A stretch of 64,000 nt of DNA, taken from Casuarius casuarius (Eukaryota > Chordata > Aves > Casuariiformes > Casuariidae). The notes beneath the pieces are model-generated. The model had not been told where the DNA came from. It saw only the letters and a list, made by a program, of their open reading frames with translations, and made no database searches. The translations under genes were made by a program, and so were the position numbers. Shown here one piece after another: positions 63,086 to 64,000 of this stretch. Location of the stretch: NCBI GenBank assembly GCA_003342895.1, contig PTFA01000035.1:2004837-2068836 (forward strand), in the 5' to 3' direction. Within the stretch, counting starts at the first letter, position 1, and every line of letters starts with the position of its first letter.

Positions 63086-63151
63086 CTATAGACAGTGTAT
63101 ACCTACATGTGGATGTAGGTGTGTGAGAGTGGTAGAATCTGGACCCAATAT
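63086..63151 (-). CDS. Possible 66-base upstream exon of the same gene
   Basis: A GTATGT donor (complement at 63,080-63,085) follows an open minus-strand frame that ends with a single G. Joined to the two bases that open the exon at 62,466, this gives GTA (Val) and keeps the frame. A pyrimidine-rich stretch ending GTTAG gives an acceptor before 63,151, for two bases, 21 codons and one base. The frame stays open further up, to a TGA near 63,225, so a longer exon using another AG near 63,203 is possible. The peptide includes GSRFYHSHTPTSTCRYTLSI. Nothing in it identifies a family. The support is only splice signals and phase agreement, so this is a weak call. Confidence 0.25.
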   Translation of the reverse strand: MLGPDSTTLTHLHPHVGIHCL

Positions 63152-63203
63152 CTAACATTTGAAGGTGAGCAGAAGCAAACTTTACATCTTCTAAATGACT
63201 AAA

Positions 63204-64000
63204 AATGTATATACCATAAGCATTGCATCAACCTATCTACCAGTCTGCAAATATTTCACATAGTGTGTCCTGCCCTCCTGAAGAACCCTTGGGCACCTTC
63301 CAGAAATGTCAGGTTTCAAAACAGGATCTGCGGCTCACTGCTAAGCTGTGAATTGTGTGCCTTGAAGCTTTTCCTCAGGCTCAAGGCTTCCTCGTCACAG
63401 AAGGTTGATCGTTGGAAAGGAGGAGGGTAGCAACACGTACATGCTCGTAATTGTTCACATTATATTGCTGTTCCTCTCAATTTTTGATTTCAGACTGACT
63501 TCTAAGCCAAGAAGCTAAATGAAGCAATTCTGTAACATTACCGTAGCTAAAATCCAGCCAGACACAGGATAAAAATTCAAAAGACACAACGATCACCCTG
63601 CCATGTTAAATTCTGTGTTGTATAAGCTCAGATATCCTCCTGCTTGCAAAAAGTCCATTACAATGCCGATGGCCAGGACCAGATTGTAACTGCTTCTGGC
63701 ATCACTTAGAAAAGGAGGAAGAAAGTCCTTTAAAAATGACAGGCAGTGACACAGTTATAATCCCTCCTAGCTCACAGATTGGGTAGAGAGGAAGCTGAGG
63801 CTGTTTCTTCTAAAGAAGGCTGGCAGAGGATCTGAGGACACTTGACAAAACGTGATTATGCAGTGCTAGGGTAAGATGGCCTTTATTCCTCCCCTCTGAA
63901 CCAGGACATTATAGAAGTACCTCTCTTAAGCCACCTTCTAAAAATACTGTGGCCCATCACCACAGATGGCTTACAAACACGGTTCTAAAGCCCAAATTTC
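63204..64000. other. No gene recognised (0.8 kb); presumed intron of the minus-strand gene
   Basis: No open minus-strand frame with good splice signals found. A stretch at 63,780-63,860 faintly recalls a decayed CR1 segment, but I could not confirm it. Confidence 0.4.

Noticed and set aside
63770..63860. Possible CR1 fragment near the right end
   Set aside because: Only a faint resemblance over about 60 bases; not enough to annotate without an alignment.
1..64000. tRNA, rRNA, microRNA hairpins and CRISPR-like arrays
   Set aside because: No cloverleaf with A/B boxes, no rRNA segment, no known microRNA seed hairpin and no regularly spaced repeat array were seen by eye; a covariance-model scan (Infernal/Rfam) could overturn this.

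Overview
The window is vertebrate nuclear DNA, most likely from a bird. It is AT-rich and has long stretches without genes. Every interspersed repeat I can recognise is a CR1-type LINE or an old decayed amniote repeat. I see no Alu, L1 or other mammalian signature, and no bacterial-style gene organisation. CR1-dominated, repeat-poor DNA fits birds best; a crocodilian or turtle is possible but less likely. One run of 70 N and one single N show that it comes from a scaffolded assembly.

Layout. From 1 to about 60.6 kb I find no secure protein-coding exon; this part looks intergenic or intronic. It holds: a decayed but long CR1 (about 10.69-12.01 kb, plus strand); a much younger 5'-truncated CR1 (about 35.53-36.02 kb, minus strand) that still has an open reading frame for the C-terminal end of its polymerase ORF; several short, old CR1 pieces (20.3, 24.85, 32.1, 47.0, 53.95 and 59.9 kb); three copies of another old dispersed repeat (6.3, 20.1 and 38.1 kb); a piece of a further old repeat at 46.65 kb; simple repeats; and a GC-richer island at 20.6-21.45 kb. 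Two weaker exon candidates lie in this part: a minus-strand terminal exon at 55.93-56.09 kb whose stop codon overlaps a polyadenylation signal, and a plus-strand open frame with a predicted membrane helix at 31.49-31.89 kb.

The right end (60.7-63.2 kb, minus strand) is the most gene-like part. A terminal exon with stop codon, a 3' UTR of about 100 bases and AATAAA (60.69-60.89 kb) fits in phase with an upstream exon that has a GTAAGT donor (61.26-61.36 kb). Further up are a 108-base exon (62,359-62,466) and a possible 66-base exon (63,086-63,151), which also fit each other in phase. I read this as the 3' end of a gene running right to left, whose 5' part lies beyond the window. I do not recognise the protein.

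Most open reading frames of 60-130 codons in this window are what chance gives in a sequence of this length. I annotated only those with splice, polyadenylation or repeat-family support.
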